From contig MHAF01000173.1 of NCBI GenBank assembly GCA_001802865.1, positions 1 through 56,176 on the forward strand: a stretch of 56,176 bases of DNA, written 5' to 3'. Under the pieces are notes generated by a model. It was given only the letters and a program-made list of their open reading frames with translations. It did no database searches and was not told the DNA's origin. Below are positions 8,477 to 17,800 of the stretch, in pieces. Both the position numbers and the translations under genes were made by a program. Source of the DNA: Ignavibacteria bacterium RBG_16_34_14. Lineage in GTDB: Bacteria > Bacteroidota > Ignavibacteria > Ignavibacteriales > Ignavibacteriaceae. The stretch's first letter is position 1. Every line of letters begins with the position of its first letter.

Positions 8477-8938
8477 TTATTTTTTATTTAATTGATCAAA
8501 TAAAACGGGCATCTCAAAATAGACCCGAGCTCTTTTGATCTGGTTATTTTCAAGATCATAAACTACACATAGAGGAACACGTACATCTTTGTTTGTTGCA
8601 GGTATTCCGGCAAACTCGCCTATATGCCTGCCCACAAAATCTGCTTCAAGAACTGCTTTTCCTTCTGAGTAAATTATATTTTTTATCTCCGCTGTGGCAT
8701 CAAATGCAGTATGATACATATAATTAAGCATTTGTAAAACTGCATCTGGACCATGATGCTCTTCTCCGGTTGCCATATGTGTAAATACTACGTCATCAGA
8801 CATCATACTGACATCGAAATGTTCAGAATTAAAATATTGACCCATAATTTTTTTTGTGCTTTCAACAGTCATTTCCTGAGGCAGTAAGCTGACAGCGTTA
8901 AAAAGAATCAGAGACAGGGTAATTAATAATGTTTTCAT
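8477..8938 (-). CDS. Secreted SnoaL/NTF2-like protein
   Basis: About 153 aa from the preferred start at 8938 ('MKTLLITLSLIL'), which has a good Shine-Dalgarno (AAGGAG) 8 bp upstream. The longer ORF from 8971 lacks one. A signal peptide ends near 'SLLPQ'. The mature part resembles the NTF2/SnoaL-like fold ('YFNSEHFDVSMMSDDVVFTH', 'GPDAVLQMLNYMY', 'ADFVGRHIGEFAGIPAT'), a fold used by ester cyclases and many small binding proteins. Substrate unknown. It lies just upstream of the hemerythrin gene on the same strand but no functional link is evident. Confidence 0.7.
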   Translation of the reverse strand: MKTLLITLSLILFNAVSLLPQEMTVESTKKIMGQYFNSEHFDVSMMSDDVVFTHMATGEEHHGPDAVLQMLNYMYHTAFDATAEIKNIIYSEGKAVLEADFVGRHIGEFAGIPATNKDVRVPLCVVYDLENNQIKRARVYFEMPVLFDQLNKK

Positions 8939-8976
8939 AGAGTAACTCCTTTTTGTTAAGCAAATGAACAATATAT

Positions 8977-10449
8977 TTATCTGATTAAAACCATTTTCCT
9001 TGTTTCAATAAAAGATCCTGCTTGTAACCTATACATATATATTCCACTGGCTAATCCTGTTGCATCAAAATTAACAGAGTGAACTCCAGTTTCTTTTTCT
9101 TCATTTACCAGTACTGCTATTTCTTTACCGAGTACATCATAAACTTTTAGTGTTACATTGCCTCTCTGGGGTAATGAGTATTGTATTGTTGTAATCGGGT
9201 TAAAGGGATTCGGATAGTTCTGAGCTAATGCAAAGCTTCCAGGTATTAAAGAATTTATTTGATTAACAGATAACGGTTCAAGTGTAATCTGATAATTAAT
9301 TACTTCGCCTTGGGCAAGGTAACCTTCAAGTACAACACCGCCACCTTTTCCTGAATCTTCAACACTGACCATTACATAATAATCTTCACCCAATCCGGTT
9401 AACTGTAAGTTTATTGGCTCCTGAACTGAACCAAAAACCCAGCCTCTGCCATCTGTGTTGCCAAACCAGATACTGTTTGGTATTTCTGTAAGTGCACCTG
9501 TTGTGTTGCTGTAACCTAACCTGTTTCCACTGCCATCTGTTATAATTGATTCAACCGGGTCACTTATCACATTCAGGACATTCCTTATGCCTGGAGATGT
9601 ACCGGTTGAAATATTACCCTGTTCGTAATCAACATTTAATATTTCAAGAACTTTACTTTGAACCTCAACATTTGAAACCATACCGGTATGATCGCCCACA
9701 CTGAAAGGATATTTTACTGCACGGCTATCATTCAAGAATTGTCCTGCTGAAGAAACTATTGGAACAGTTTCATCTCCGTTATTCCCTGAGCTAATCAGAT
9801 CTTTATACCAGATGGTTCCACCCAGAACAGTAGTTCTCGTCCAGTCAGTAAATGATTGGACTGCATTGAGTTCAAAATCATCCCGCTGCTCAACTAAATC
9901 GAATGTTGATTTTCCCGTTCCATATACTACTGATACTTTAGCTGCATCAAGAAACCCATTTGGATCAGCATTCGGATACAAATCATATCCGTTATTAAGA
10001 TCCAGCACGAAAGAGTTCCTTTGATCAGTATCGTTATTTACATTCGTATATCCATTGCCAAAATTAATAAATTCGTATGTGGCTAATAATCCACGGAGAG
10101 TAGGAACATATTTATTGAGGAATATAATCTTGCTGGGATTACCGAGGGAATCCTGTATTGAACTGAGCGTAATATCGTAGTCAGGACCATTAACTGTTCC
10201 ACCCCTTAGAATTTTCTGATATGCACTGTTAAGAATTTTTGATAGCACGAACCTATAAATAGGATCTGCAATCCAGTTATCGTGTATAGCATTCCACGCT
10301 TTAGATGCACCACGGTTTGGTACGCCCATCATTACAAAGTTTCTGATCGTTGGTAATCTGTAATTGTTTGATGGATCATAAATATCTCCGTAAGCGTTGC
10401 TCTGAATGTATGTTCGGGTTACTATTCCGCCTGTGCTGTGAGCAATTAG
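8977..10449 (-). pseudogene. 5'-truncated secreted lipase-like alpha/beta hydrolase with T9SS domain
   Basis: The ORF track starts at ATG 10332, but the frame is open to about 10449 and encodes the catalytic elbow 'LIAHSTGGIVTRTY' (Ser in AHSTGG). The other triad residues follow: Asp in 'NGDETVPIVS' and His in 'VGDHTGMVSN'. The C-terminus is a type IX sorting domain ('AQNYPNPFNPITTIQYSLP' to 'RKMVLIR'). Everything before the nucleophile elbow, including the signal peptide and early beta-strands, is missing. At about 10447 the sequence switches, out of frame, to the HAF-repeat gene, so this is a deletion or fusion remnant and unlikely to make secreted enzyme. Confidence 0.75.
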
Positions 10450-11398
10450 CGTAAATTAATGTCCACCCTGAAGCTGGGTCAATAAGCTGGTTCAAATCGA
10501 AAGACTGCCCATTTTTCCAAAGCATAGCCCGTTGACCTTGAGCACCTTGTACATATCCAACAATAAATCCCGAATCATTTATTGCTTGTGCAATTCCTAA
10601 TCCTAAATCAGTCACTATTCCATTATCATATAGGAAAGCATGATCAATATTGCCAGTTTGAAACCTTCCCACTATTTTGTTAAGTGAATTTATATCCCAG
10701 GCACCTGACAATTGTCCACCCATATTACCAAGATCTGTCATCACTCCATTTCGATATAAAAATGCGTGAGGGACTCCGGGGGAAATAGCTGACGCTCCAA
10801 CTATGTAATCTGAATCATTTATACCGTTGGCAAAAGTTGAAATTTCTCCAAGATTTCCTAAATCTATAACGGCACCATTGTTATACAAAAAAGCAAATAC
10901 TTCTCCGGTATTTTCTCCATGATAACATCCAACAACTTTGTTGGATTTATTTATATCTGTAGCCCATGAATCTCTATTCCCAGAAAAGGATCCAATATCA
11001 ATCATATTACCGTTTGAATATAAAAATGCATGTCTGGGTCCCATAACATCTAAAAGTGACCAACCAACAATATTACCATTTATATTAATTGCGTCAGCAA
11101 TACTAACGTCCAAGCCAAGATTACCTAAATCTGTTACAACTCCATCTTTATAACGGAAAGCAATTGAGTTATTTCCTGTATATGTTAACCAACCAACCAC
11201 ATAACCAGAATCATTTATGCCAAATGGCGCAACATAGGAAGCTCCTGTAGCAGCACAAAGATCAATAACATCATAGCGGTATTGGCTTAGGCTGGAAGAA
11301 TAAATTAAAAGAATAATTACCAGTAATTTTCTATAAACACTCACATTGGATATTTCCAATATTTTAAGTGATAATGCGTCGAGAGAATTTTTCTTCAT
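10376..11398 (-). CDS. HAF-repeat extracellular protein, 3'-truncated
   Basis: Secreted protein made of HAF-family repeats (TIGR02913 type). The unit 'HAFLYxNGxMxDLGNLG...INxSxxIVG' recurs about seven times between residues 50 and 315. The N-terminus carries a hydrophobic segment ('YRKLLVIILLIYSSSLSQ') that serves as signal peptide. Authentic homology ends near residue 317 ('PASGWTLIYA'). The last 23 residues ('NCSQHRRNSNPN...') are the adjacent lipase gene read in the wrong frame. No catalytic residues are known for these repeats, which are thought to form propeller-like surface domains. A Shine-Dalgarno (GAGAGG) precedes ATG 11398. Confidence 0.8.
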   Translation of the reverse strand: MKKNSLDALSLKILEISNVSVYRKLLVIILLIYSSSLSQYRYDVIDLCAATGASYVAPFGINDSGYVVGWLTYTGNNSIAFRYKDGVVTDLGNLGLDVSIADAININGNIVGWSLLDVMGPRHAFLYSNGNMIDIGSFSGNRDSWATDINKSNKVVGCYHGENTGEVFAFLYNNGAVIDLGNLGEISTFANGINDSDYIVGASAISPGVPHAFLYRNGVMTDLGNMGGQLSGAWDINSLNKIVGRFQTGNIDHAFLYDNGIVTDLGLGIAQAINDSGFIVGYVQGAQGQRAMLWKNGQSFDLNQLIDPASGWTLIYANCSQHRRNSNPNIHSEQRLRRYL

Positions 11399-11513
11399 TT
11401 GTTGCCTCTCTTATTTTTTTTCAACTTAATTTTCATCTTTAACAGGATCGGTCTCATTTAAATTTCATAAGTCCATATTCCTCACTATCTTCATATTTAT
11501 CACCCGGATGTTT

Positions 11514-12842
11514 TCAGGATAGCAAATCTATTCCATCTGTACCGTCAATATTTTCATTATAATTAAAGTGCAAAACTTTCTCAGATTCTTTTTCAGATTC
11601 CTTTTTGGGCACCATTCGCAAAAAGTCGCCGTACTTCATAGGCTCTTCAAGCCTACAGGACCAAACAAGTTTTTCTTTTCCCTCCTTGTCTTGCCAATAT
11701 GTTATATCCGGGCAGCCGTCGCACATGCTCTGATCACCATTTGCCATCAGGTCGGGCGGTTGAATAATTAAGATAGATTGTAAATGCACTTTCTTAAAAA
11801 CTCTGAATGGGTTAACGGCTATATATTTTAAATAATTTTTTAAAGCTGTCCTTACACCTTTATCAAAAAGCCACAATGTAAACATTGCTGATCTTCCCAT
11901 ACTCAGAGTTTTTGGTGTAGCATAGCTTAGATATTTATCGTACATGTAATGATAAACAGACATCACCAGTTCCATAAACTTTTTACCGGTATAGCCAAAT
12001 ATTTTATCTTTATTTCCAATTCTTTCAGAAAGAAGCCATTTGTAATCATCGGCTCTGTGGGTTCCGTTTAAGAATGCTGCTGGTGAAAAGTCAGGGTGTT
12101 TCTCTCTGATTTTATTTACAACATCAGGAGATTTCAAATCCACAACCTCTTTATGATCGGAATGATAGTGAATATCCGTCCAGATAATCTTATGATCGCC
12201 AACATAAAAATCAAAAGGTGTATTGGGTGTAATGTATCTAAACAGAATAAAAACCATCGTATCAACAATATCAATATGCTTATGTGCCCAGTCAATCAGT
12301 TCCGGAACGTATTGAAGCGTATCATCATAAACAGTTGAATTAAATGAACAAGCAATTCCACCTTCGGCAGCAAGCATTTCGGCATAGTGAAGCCGAAGCT
12401 CATTAAGTTCAACTTCATTTTTATTTCGCCATTTTTCTTCCCTGCCTCTACCTTGCTTTGAGTCAATATGAAATGTAAATCCAAACACACCTGCTTTTTT
12501 AAGTTCGTGAAGCAGATTTTTTGTAAGTGCAATGCCATTTGTGTTGATGATAGGCTTCAATCCTCTTGATTTTATTTCGGATACCAATTCAATTATGTGT
12601 GGATAAACCAGAGGGTCTCCGCCTGCGATTGAGATGCAGTCAGATTTTCTTTGCGATTGAAAAAAATCGAGTTCACATTTTACCTGCCCCATAGATTTAT
12701 GAGAGTTTTTAATGTTCTTCCTGTAGCAGCCATAACAGCTTAAGTTGCATTGAGAAGTAGGTTCAAGCCATGTAATACCATTATCGGGCATAGTCCATGG
12801 CAGCCGATAAAGCAAATCAACGGGGAAATAAGGTTTGCTCAT
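11514..12842 (-). CDS. Radical SAM protein with C-terminal Cys motif
   Basis: 442 aa. The N-terminal radical SAM domain has the 4Fe-4S motif 'CNLSCYGCYRK' (Cx3Cx2C) and the 'AGGDPLVYP' SAM-binding GGE-like segment. The C-terminal third has more cysteines ('MCDGCPDITYW' and 'LVWSCRLEE') that may hold an auxiliary cluster, as in SPASM/Twitch enzymes. Substrate is unknown; no precursor peptide gene is visible beside it. It overlaps the DUF488 gene by 4 bp (ATGA), so the two are translationally coupled. It sits between NO-stress genes and could act in the same physiology, but that is only context. Confidence 0.8.
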   Translation of the reverse strand: MSKPYFPVDLLYRLPWTMPDNGITWLEPTSQCNLSCYGCYRKNIKNSHKSMGQVKCELDFFQSQRKSDCISIAGGDPLVYPHIIELVSEIKSRGLKPIINTNGIALTKNLLHELKKAGVFGFTFHIDSKQGRGREEKWRNKNEVELNELRLHYAEMLAAEGGIACSFNSTVYDDTLQYVPELIDWAHKHIDIVDTMVFILFRYITPNTPFDFYVGDHKIIWTDIHYHSDHKEVVDLKSPDVVNKIREKHPDFSPAAFLNGTHRADDYKWLLSERIGNKDKIFGYTGKKFMELVMSVYHYMYDKYLSYATPKTLSMGRSAMFTLWLFDKGVRTALKNYLKYIAVNPFRVFKKVHLQSILIIQPPDLMANGDQSMCDGCPDITYWQDKEGKEKLVWSCRLEEPMKYGDFLRMVPKKESEKESEKVLHFNYNENIDGTDGIDLLS

Positions 12843-13237
12843 TTTTTCATCTTTCTTTTTTTTATTAAATGATGTTTGGTATAAATCTTCTCAATGTATT
12901 CTTTTAGTGCAGCCGCATTATTGAAACGTTCTTCCTTAGCCGAGTAAAGCAGAGTCAGCTTTTGCTTCTTTGCATTTTTAATCAGCGATTCAATAAGCTC
13001 TTTCTTACCGTCAAGTTCTTTAAAGTACTTCATCCTGAACGCTTTCCATTTTTCAGGATCGTGCGAAAACCATTTACGTAATTCACTGCTGGGTCCAATC
13101 TCTTTCAACCATAAATTAATTGAAGCATCTTCTTTTTTAATGCCTCTTGGCCAGAGCCTATCGACAAGCACTCGATAACCATCCCTAGGACTTGCGGGTT
13201 CGTAGATTCTTTTTATATGAATATCAGGCATTATCAA
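12839..13237 (-). CDS. DUF488 (YeaO-like) family protein
   Basis: 132 aa, the usual family length. The diagnostic start 'IHIKRIYEPASPRDGYRVLV' leads into 'DRLWPRGIKKEDASINLWLK' and then 'FSHDPEKWKAFRMKYFKEL'. Near the C-terminus 'LTLLYSAKEERFNNAAAL' completes the signature. The family is uncharacterised biochemically and often lies near metal or redox-stress genes. It is coupled to the downstream radical SAM gene by a 4-bp overlap. Confidence 0.88.
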   Translation of the reverse strand: MIMPDIHIKRIYEPASPRDGYRVLVDRLWPRGIKKEDASINLWLKEIGPSSELRKWFSHDPEKWKAFRMKYFKELDGKKELIESLIKNAKKQKLTLLYSAKEERFNNAAALKEYIEKIYTKHHLIKKRKMKK

Positions 13238-13374
13238 TTATTGTTGACCGACGTTATTTGTTTTTTATCCATTTGGCTACTTCTTTCACCAGAGTTTCCT
13301 TACGTTTTTATATGAATATCCGGTTTGATATATCATAAATTTCTGTCTGATATTTCAATATCATTCTTTTCCTA

Positions 13375-14109
13375 TTACCCAGTTAAATTCTCCTCAAGTT
13401 CTATTGCACTCGGAAACAGAATATTATTTTCCAGGTGGATATGCTGATGCAAATCGTTTTCAAACTCATCCAATTTTTTGAAGGTAACTGTATATGTACT
13501 GCACGCATCTTCAGATAAACTGTAATTATCACTGAGTTGACGAATCTGCTTTAGTAATGAACCTGCATTATCATGCTCCATTTCCATCATTGCAATCGGA
13601 TTACGAACAGTTCCAAACGGAGATGGACCAATAGATGATTTATTCTTGTAAGCAGCTTGAAGTCTTTGGATATATGGAAACAGGATATTTTCCTCTTTCA
13701 TCATGTGATGCTGTAATTCTGATGATACAGCCTGGAATAGTTCAGCAATTTGAATAAGCTCGGGATGACGTCCCCCGTGAACGTGTGCAATTTTCTGTGT
13801 AAACTCTGAAAGAAGCGGAATGTTGTCTCTCACATATTTATGATGAACATTAACAATATAGCTTGCTAAGAAGTCGGGGTCCCAGTCTTTGAATTTTTTT
13901 TCCGTATCAGATCCAGCATAATTTTCAGCTTCAACAAGCGCATTTGTAAGTTCATCAATAGGTATATTATTAGCCGAACATGCTTCATCTATTTTAACCT
14001 TACCACCGCAGCAAAAATCTATATTAAATTTTTTAAATACTTCGGCAGTTTGGTAGTTGTCTTTTACAATTTCTCCAACTGTCTTATTTAAATAAGTATT
14101 TTGATCCAT
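13375..14109 (-). CDS. ric: Iron-sulfur cluster repair di-iron protein RIC (ScdA/YtfE family)
   Basis: 244 aa, full family length. ScdA_N domain with 'KFNIDFCCGGKVKIDEAC' then a complete hemerythrin-like domain: 'HHKYVRDNIP', 'HVHGGRHPEL', 'HHMMKEENILFPYI', 'MEHDNAGSLL', 'HQHIHLENNILFPSA'. These supply the His/Glu ligands of the di-iron centre used to repair Fe-S clusters damaged by nitric oxide or peroxide. It is the intact paralogue of the clipped copy at 6607-7188. It is transcribed divergently from the TDT transporter; the 265-bp gap between them contains two inverted repeats. Confidence 0.92.
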   Translation of the reverse strand: MDQNTYLNKTVGEIVKDNYQTAEVFKKFNIDFCCGGKVKIDEACSANNIPIDELTNALVEAENYAGSDTEKKFKDWDPDFLASYIVNVHHKYVRDNIPLLSEFTQKIAHVHGGRHPELIQIAELFQAVSSELQHHMMKEENILFPYIQRLQAAYKNKSSIGPSPFGTVRNPIAMMEMEHDNAGSLLKQIRQLSDNYSLSEDACSTYTVTFKKLDEFENDLHQHIHLENNILFPSAIELEENLTG

Positions 14110-14222
14110 TATTACCTCTTTAATGGTGGTTCATTAATAATTTGAATAAAAATTAAACTATCTTTTGCAAAGTCTCCTGCTATTATTTAATTATGGCTGA
14201 AACCTGAATAATACGTTTCCAA

Positions 14223-14303
14223 ACTTTCTGAATCGCCTAAAGTTTATTTTCAGAAAGTGAATATAGGACCTCCACTTATAACAGATAATTTTGTTATTAT
14301 CTG
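14223..14303. promoter_or_regulatory. Two inverted repeats in the ric/TDT-transporter divergent region
   Basis: First pair: ACTTTCTGAA (14223-14232) and TTCAGAAAGT (14249-14258), perfect 10-bp arms, 16-bp spacer. Second pair: CAGATAAT (14282-14289) and ATTATCTG (14296-14303), perfect 8-bp arms. They lie between divergent genes, where operators for a shared regulator would be expected. The remaining part of 14110-14374 is AT-rich without other obvious structure. Confidence 0.35.
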
Positions 14304-14374
14304 ATAGTTAAGATTAGAATATTAATAATTTCTTTTTGAATACTTTCTTGTTAATAACTAATTTAACTTTACAA

Positions 14375-15478
14375 ATGAACAACAAAAGCAGTACTCATTC
14401 TTTAAACAGCGCTCACTTTATTTTCAGAGTGCGGGAGCTTGTTAAAAATCTGCCTCCGGCATATTTCGCCATGGTGATGTCTACCGGAATTATTTCCATT
14501 TCCTGTTACCTTCTTGAAATGGATTTGCTTGCACACATCCTGTTCTGGTTAAATCTCTGGTTTTATCTATCATTATGGGTCTTAAGCCTTTTAAGAATAT
14601 TTTTCTATCATAAAGATTTTTTTAGAGATATGATAGATCACCAAAAAGGTCCGGGCTTCTTCACCGTGGTTGCCGGCTCGTGTATTCTTGGCAGCCAGTT
14701 TATAATAATTTCTGCGAATTACTCAGCATCTTTCATACTATGGATAATCGGACTCATTCTCTGGGTAATTTTGAATTACACAATCTTTACGGGATTTACA
14801 GTAAAAGAAAATAAGCCGCCATTAGAAGAAGGTATAACCGGGGCATGGCTTTTAGCTGTGGTTGCAACACAATCAATTGCTGTTCTCAGTACTTTAATTG
14901 CAGCGCACATGGAACAACCTTACAAATTACAAATGAACTTTTTGGCTCTCTGTATGTGGCTGTGGGGCGGCATGCTTTATATATGGATGATCTCGCTCAT
15001 CTTTTACCGATATACTTTTTTCAGATTTTCTCCGGGAGATCTTTCACCACCATACTGGATCAACATGGGTGCAATGGCAATATCCACATTAGCCGGTTCA
15101 TTGTTAATCTCAAGCACAGAAGCCGCACCATTTTTGCAATCACTGCTGCCTTTTTTAAAAGGATTTACAATTTTTTATTGGGTTACCGGAACTTGGTGGA
15201 TACCAATGCTCTTCATTCTTGCAGTGTGGCGGCATATTTATAAACGCTTTCCTTTAAAGTATGACCCTTTATATTGGGGAGCCGTCTTCCCTTTAGGAAT
15301 GTATACTGCCTGCACATTTCGTATGGCTGATGCAATGAATCTACACTTCCTGGATAAAGTGCCGGAATATTTTATATACATTGCATTGGCAGCCTGGCTT
15401 GCTGCTTTTAGCGGATTTCTACATTCCATCTATAATCAGTTAAACTGGCTGATTATCAAACCTTCAGGCACAAGGTAA
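14375..15478 (+). CDS. TDT-family transporter (TehA/SLAC1-like, C4-dicarboxylate/tellurite type)
   Basis: About 367 aa with some ten hydrophobic helices. The family start 'LPPAYFAMVMSTGIIS' is clear and is followed by regularly spaced transmembrane segments up to 'YIALAAWLAAFSGFLHSIY'. The ORF track begins at TTG 14336; ATG 14375 ('MNNKSSTHS') is the more likely start. Members move anions such as malate, sulfite or nitrate-like ions (SLAC1, TehA, Mae1). Next to narK and ric genes an anion channel or nitrite/sulfite role is plausible, but substrate cannot be assigned. Convergent with narK. Confidence 0.82.
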   Translation: MNNKSSTHSLNSAHFIFRVRELVKNLPPAYFAMVMSTGIISISCYLLEMDLLAHILFWLNLWFYLSLWVLSLLRIFFYHKDFFRDMIDHQKGPGFFTVVAGSCILGSQFIIISANYSASFILWIIGLILWVILNYTIFTGFTVKENKPPLEEGITGAWLLAVVATQSIAVLSTLIAAHMEQPYKLQMNFLALCMWLWGGMLYIWMISLIFYRYTFFRFSPGDLSPPYWINMGAMAISTLAGSLLISSTEAAPFLQSLLPFLKGFTIFYWVTGTWWIPMLFILAVWRHIYKRFPLKYDPLYWGAVFPLGMYTACTFRMADAMNLHFLDKVPEYFIYIALAAWLAAFSGFLHSIYNQLNWLIIKPSGTR

Positions 15479-15550
15479 ACTGAAATCAAATTTCCCGAAT
15501 TTAAAAACACGCAGATCAGTTATTCAATAATTCAAAGAACAAAACTATTT

Positions 15551-17044
15551 TTATCTCACTGTTTCAAACTTAGTTTGAAGTTCAGGTGATCTTTTATTTA
15601 ACATTCCCGTTACAACTTTGTGGAACCAGATGAAACATGTTAATGAAAGCAGCAGCATCAAAAACCAGCTAGAAGTCCAGATACCTGTAAAATTCAACGC
15701 ATAACCAAAAATAATTGGCGAGAAAAATCCGCCTAAACCTCCAAGTACTCCTACCATCCCGCCAACAACACCAACCTCGTTGGGAAAATATTCCGGTATG
15801 AACTTATAAACTCCACCCATACCAGTTCCCCATGTCATACCGATCAGCAGGACAAATCCTGTGAATATCCATACATTTGCCTGAAAAAAAATTCTTGTAA
15901 CACCCCTTGCTAATAATTCTCTCTTTTGAACCTCATCTCCTTCATTAACAATCGGTTCATGCCATGCTTCTATTTTAGGAAGCACCAAAGTTGCTTCGGA
16001 TTCATGATAAAACTCAGCCGCTTTCTTAATCAAAGGATACTTTTGATCTTCTAAGATTATTTCGTTTTCATTCACTTCAGTTACAATTCCGCTTTTTACG
16101 GCAGTAACACCGGAACCTGGCGAATATATTTCCATCCTTGGGAAAATCAGTAAAAAAGATAAAATAATTGAGGCACTGAATACATAATACATTACTTTTC
16201 TCGCACCAACCTTATCTGCAAGCCATCCGCCAAAAGCCCGGATAAGGCCGGCAGGCATACTAAAAAGTGAAGTAAGAAAACCGGCAGTTACAAGCGGCAT
16301 ATAATAAGCATTTACATAATAGGGAATAAGCCATTGAGAAAAAGCAACGAAGCATCCGAATACCAGGAAGTAATACAAACCGAAGCGCCAGAGCCGTACT
16401 TGTTTTAACGGATGCATAAGCTCTTTAATCGTTTTTTTCTTTTCCGGAATTCTGTTGGTTGTAAAAAGAAAGAACAAAATTCCCATCACAAGTAAAGCAG
16501 CAGCGTAAATCTGCGGAAGTGATCTCCAGCCATCCAGATGAACACCGTGCTCTGTTAAATAATCCAGCAGACTTGGTGCAAACAATGCAGTAAGTGCCGT
16601 CCCGGTATTTCCAACTCCGAATATTCCGAGTGCAGTGCCCTGCTTGTTTTTAGGGTACCAGAGTGATGTGAACGCAATTCCGCATGCAAAACTTGCACCT
16701 GTTAGACCAAAGATAAAACTTAATATTGCAAATGCTGTATAATCGTTTGCATAAGAGAGAAGGAACATCGGTATTGAGCAGAAAATTAATAACGAAGTGA
16801 AAATTACTTTTCCGCCGAATTTATCTGTCAGCATTCCTATTGGAAATCTGAAAATTGCACCGGAAAGAATCGGAATACCGAACAGCCAGCCTACCTGCAC
16901 GCTATCCCATTTGAAAATGCTGCTGTCAACCAGAAATGTTACCAGCACACCATTAATCGTCCATGCAGCAAAGCAAATTGTAAATGCTAATGTATTAAAG
17001 AAAAGTATCTTGTGAGATTTAAAATCAGCTCTTTCTTCTATCAT
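15551..17044 (-). CDS. narK: NarK-type nitrate/nitrite MFS transporter with extra soluble insert
   Basis: 497 aa major facilitator of the nitrate/nitrite porter family. MFS signatures include 'FPIGMLTDKFGGKV' after TM2 and 'RAFGGWLADKVGARKVM' after TM8, with a glycine-rich 'GMVGVLGGLGGFFSPI' nitrate-signature-like helix near the end. Last gene of the nar operon, 24 bp after narI. Unusual: residues about 303-385, between two helices, form an 80-residue soluble insert ('VTAVKSGIVTEVNENEIILE', 'EPIVNEGDEVQKRELLARG') that looks like a biotinyl/lipoyl-type beta fold. Expected to import nitrate and/or export nitrite in nitrate respiration. Confidence 0.9.
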   Translation of the reverse strand: MIEERADFKSHKILFFNTLAFTICFAAWTINGVLVTFLVDSSIFKWDSVQVGWLFGIPILSGAIFRFPIGMLTDKFGGKVIFTSLLIFCSIPMFLLSYANDYTAFAILSFIFGLTGASFACGIAFTSLWYPKNKQGTALGIFGVGNTGTALTALFAPSLLDYLTEHGVHLDGWRSLPQIYAAALLVMGILFFLFTTNRIPEKKKTIKELMHPLKQVRLWRFGLYYFLVFGCFVAFSQWLIPYYVNAYYMPLVTAGFLTSLFSMPAGLIRAFGGWLADKVGARKVMYYVFSASIILSFLLIFPRMEIYSPGSGVTAVKSGIVTEVNENEIILEDQKYPLIKKAAEFYHESEATLVLPKIEAWHEPIVNEGDEVQKRELLARGVTRIFFQANVWIFTGFVLLIGMTWGTGMGGVYKFIPEYFPNEVGVVGGMVGVLGGLGGFFSPIIFGYALNFTGIWTSSWFLMLLLSLTCFIWFHKVVTGMLNKRSPELQTKFETVR

Positions 17045-17068
17045 ATAGAATTTCCAGAGAAAATAATT

Positions 17069-17797
17069 TTAATTATTCTTTGCTTTGCTTACAGACCATG
17101 TACCATTACTATCTCTGACTTTCTTCCTTCCCCAGTACCATATAACCCGCTGGTAAGGACGCCATAAATAATGTAATGGATAAACCAGCAGATGAACCAG
17201 TCTTGAGAAAGGAATCAAAAGCAGGATAACAAACGCAAGTGCAATATGAGCCTGAATTACCCAATGTAAATTAGCAGCTGCACTGATATCAGGATTCAAT
17301 GTGAAAATTGAAACTATATAAGGCGAAAGTACTGCAGCAAACCAGGACGAACCCCATCGAAATTCATAAGCAATCCAAAGTCCTAAGAAAATTTCTACAA
17401 GAAGAAGAATTTCAACCAGGAGGTCCATTTTACTGGTTACTGTCCATATCCTTCTATTAGTCTTTCGGCGTATAATCAGATTAATCAATCCTATAAATGC
17501 ACTTATACCAAAAGCAAAAGCTGTAACTTCTATAACAACCATCCGCAAGGGTACGCTGTTCCATGCCAGTACTGCACCAGGAATTAATAAACCAATGAGA
17601 TGACCAAAGAACAGAAAAATAATGCCCCAATGAAACGGAACAGAACCCCAGAATAAACTTTTTGCTTCCAGGAATTCAGATGATAAAGATGAGAATTTAA
17701 ATTTTGCAGAACGGTACATATAAATTGTACCTATTAAAAACACTACCAATGCCGCATAGGGTAAGCCAATAAACAAAAAATTATTAAAGAGGCTCAT
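17069..17797 (-). CDS. narI: Respiratory nitrate reductase gamma subunit NarI (cytochrome b)
   Basis: 242 aa integral membrane cytochrome b with five predicted helices. Candidate haem-b His ligands: 'PFHWGIIFLFFGHLIG' near the N-terminal side and 'LHWVIQAHIALAF' plus 'FSRLVHLLVYPLHYL' toward the C-terminus, as in NarI. It takes electrons from the quinol pool and passes them to NarH. The gene follows narJ after 3 bp within the operon. Confidence 0.93.
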   Translation of the reverse strand: MSLFNNFLFIGLPYAALVVFLIGTIYMYRSAKFKFSSLSSEFLEAKSLFWGSVPFHWGIIFLFFGHLIGLLIPGAVLAWNSVPLRMVVIEVTAFAFGISAFIGLINLIIRRKTNRRIWTVTSKMDLLVEILLLVEIFLGLWIAYEFRWGSSWFAAVLSPYIVSIFTLNPDISAAANLHWVIQAHIALAFVILLLIPFSRLVHLLVYPLHYLWRPYQRVIWYWGRKKVRDSNGTWSVSKAKNN

Positions 17798-17800
17798 AAT

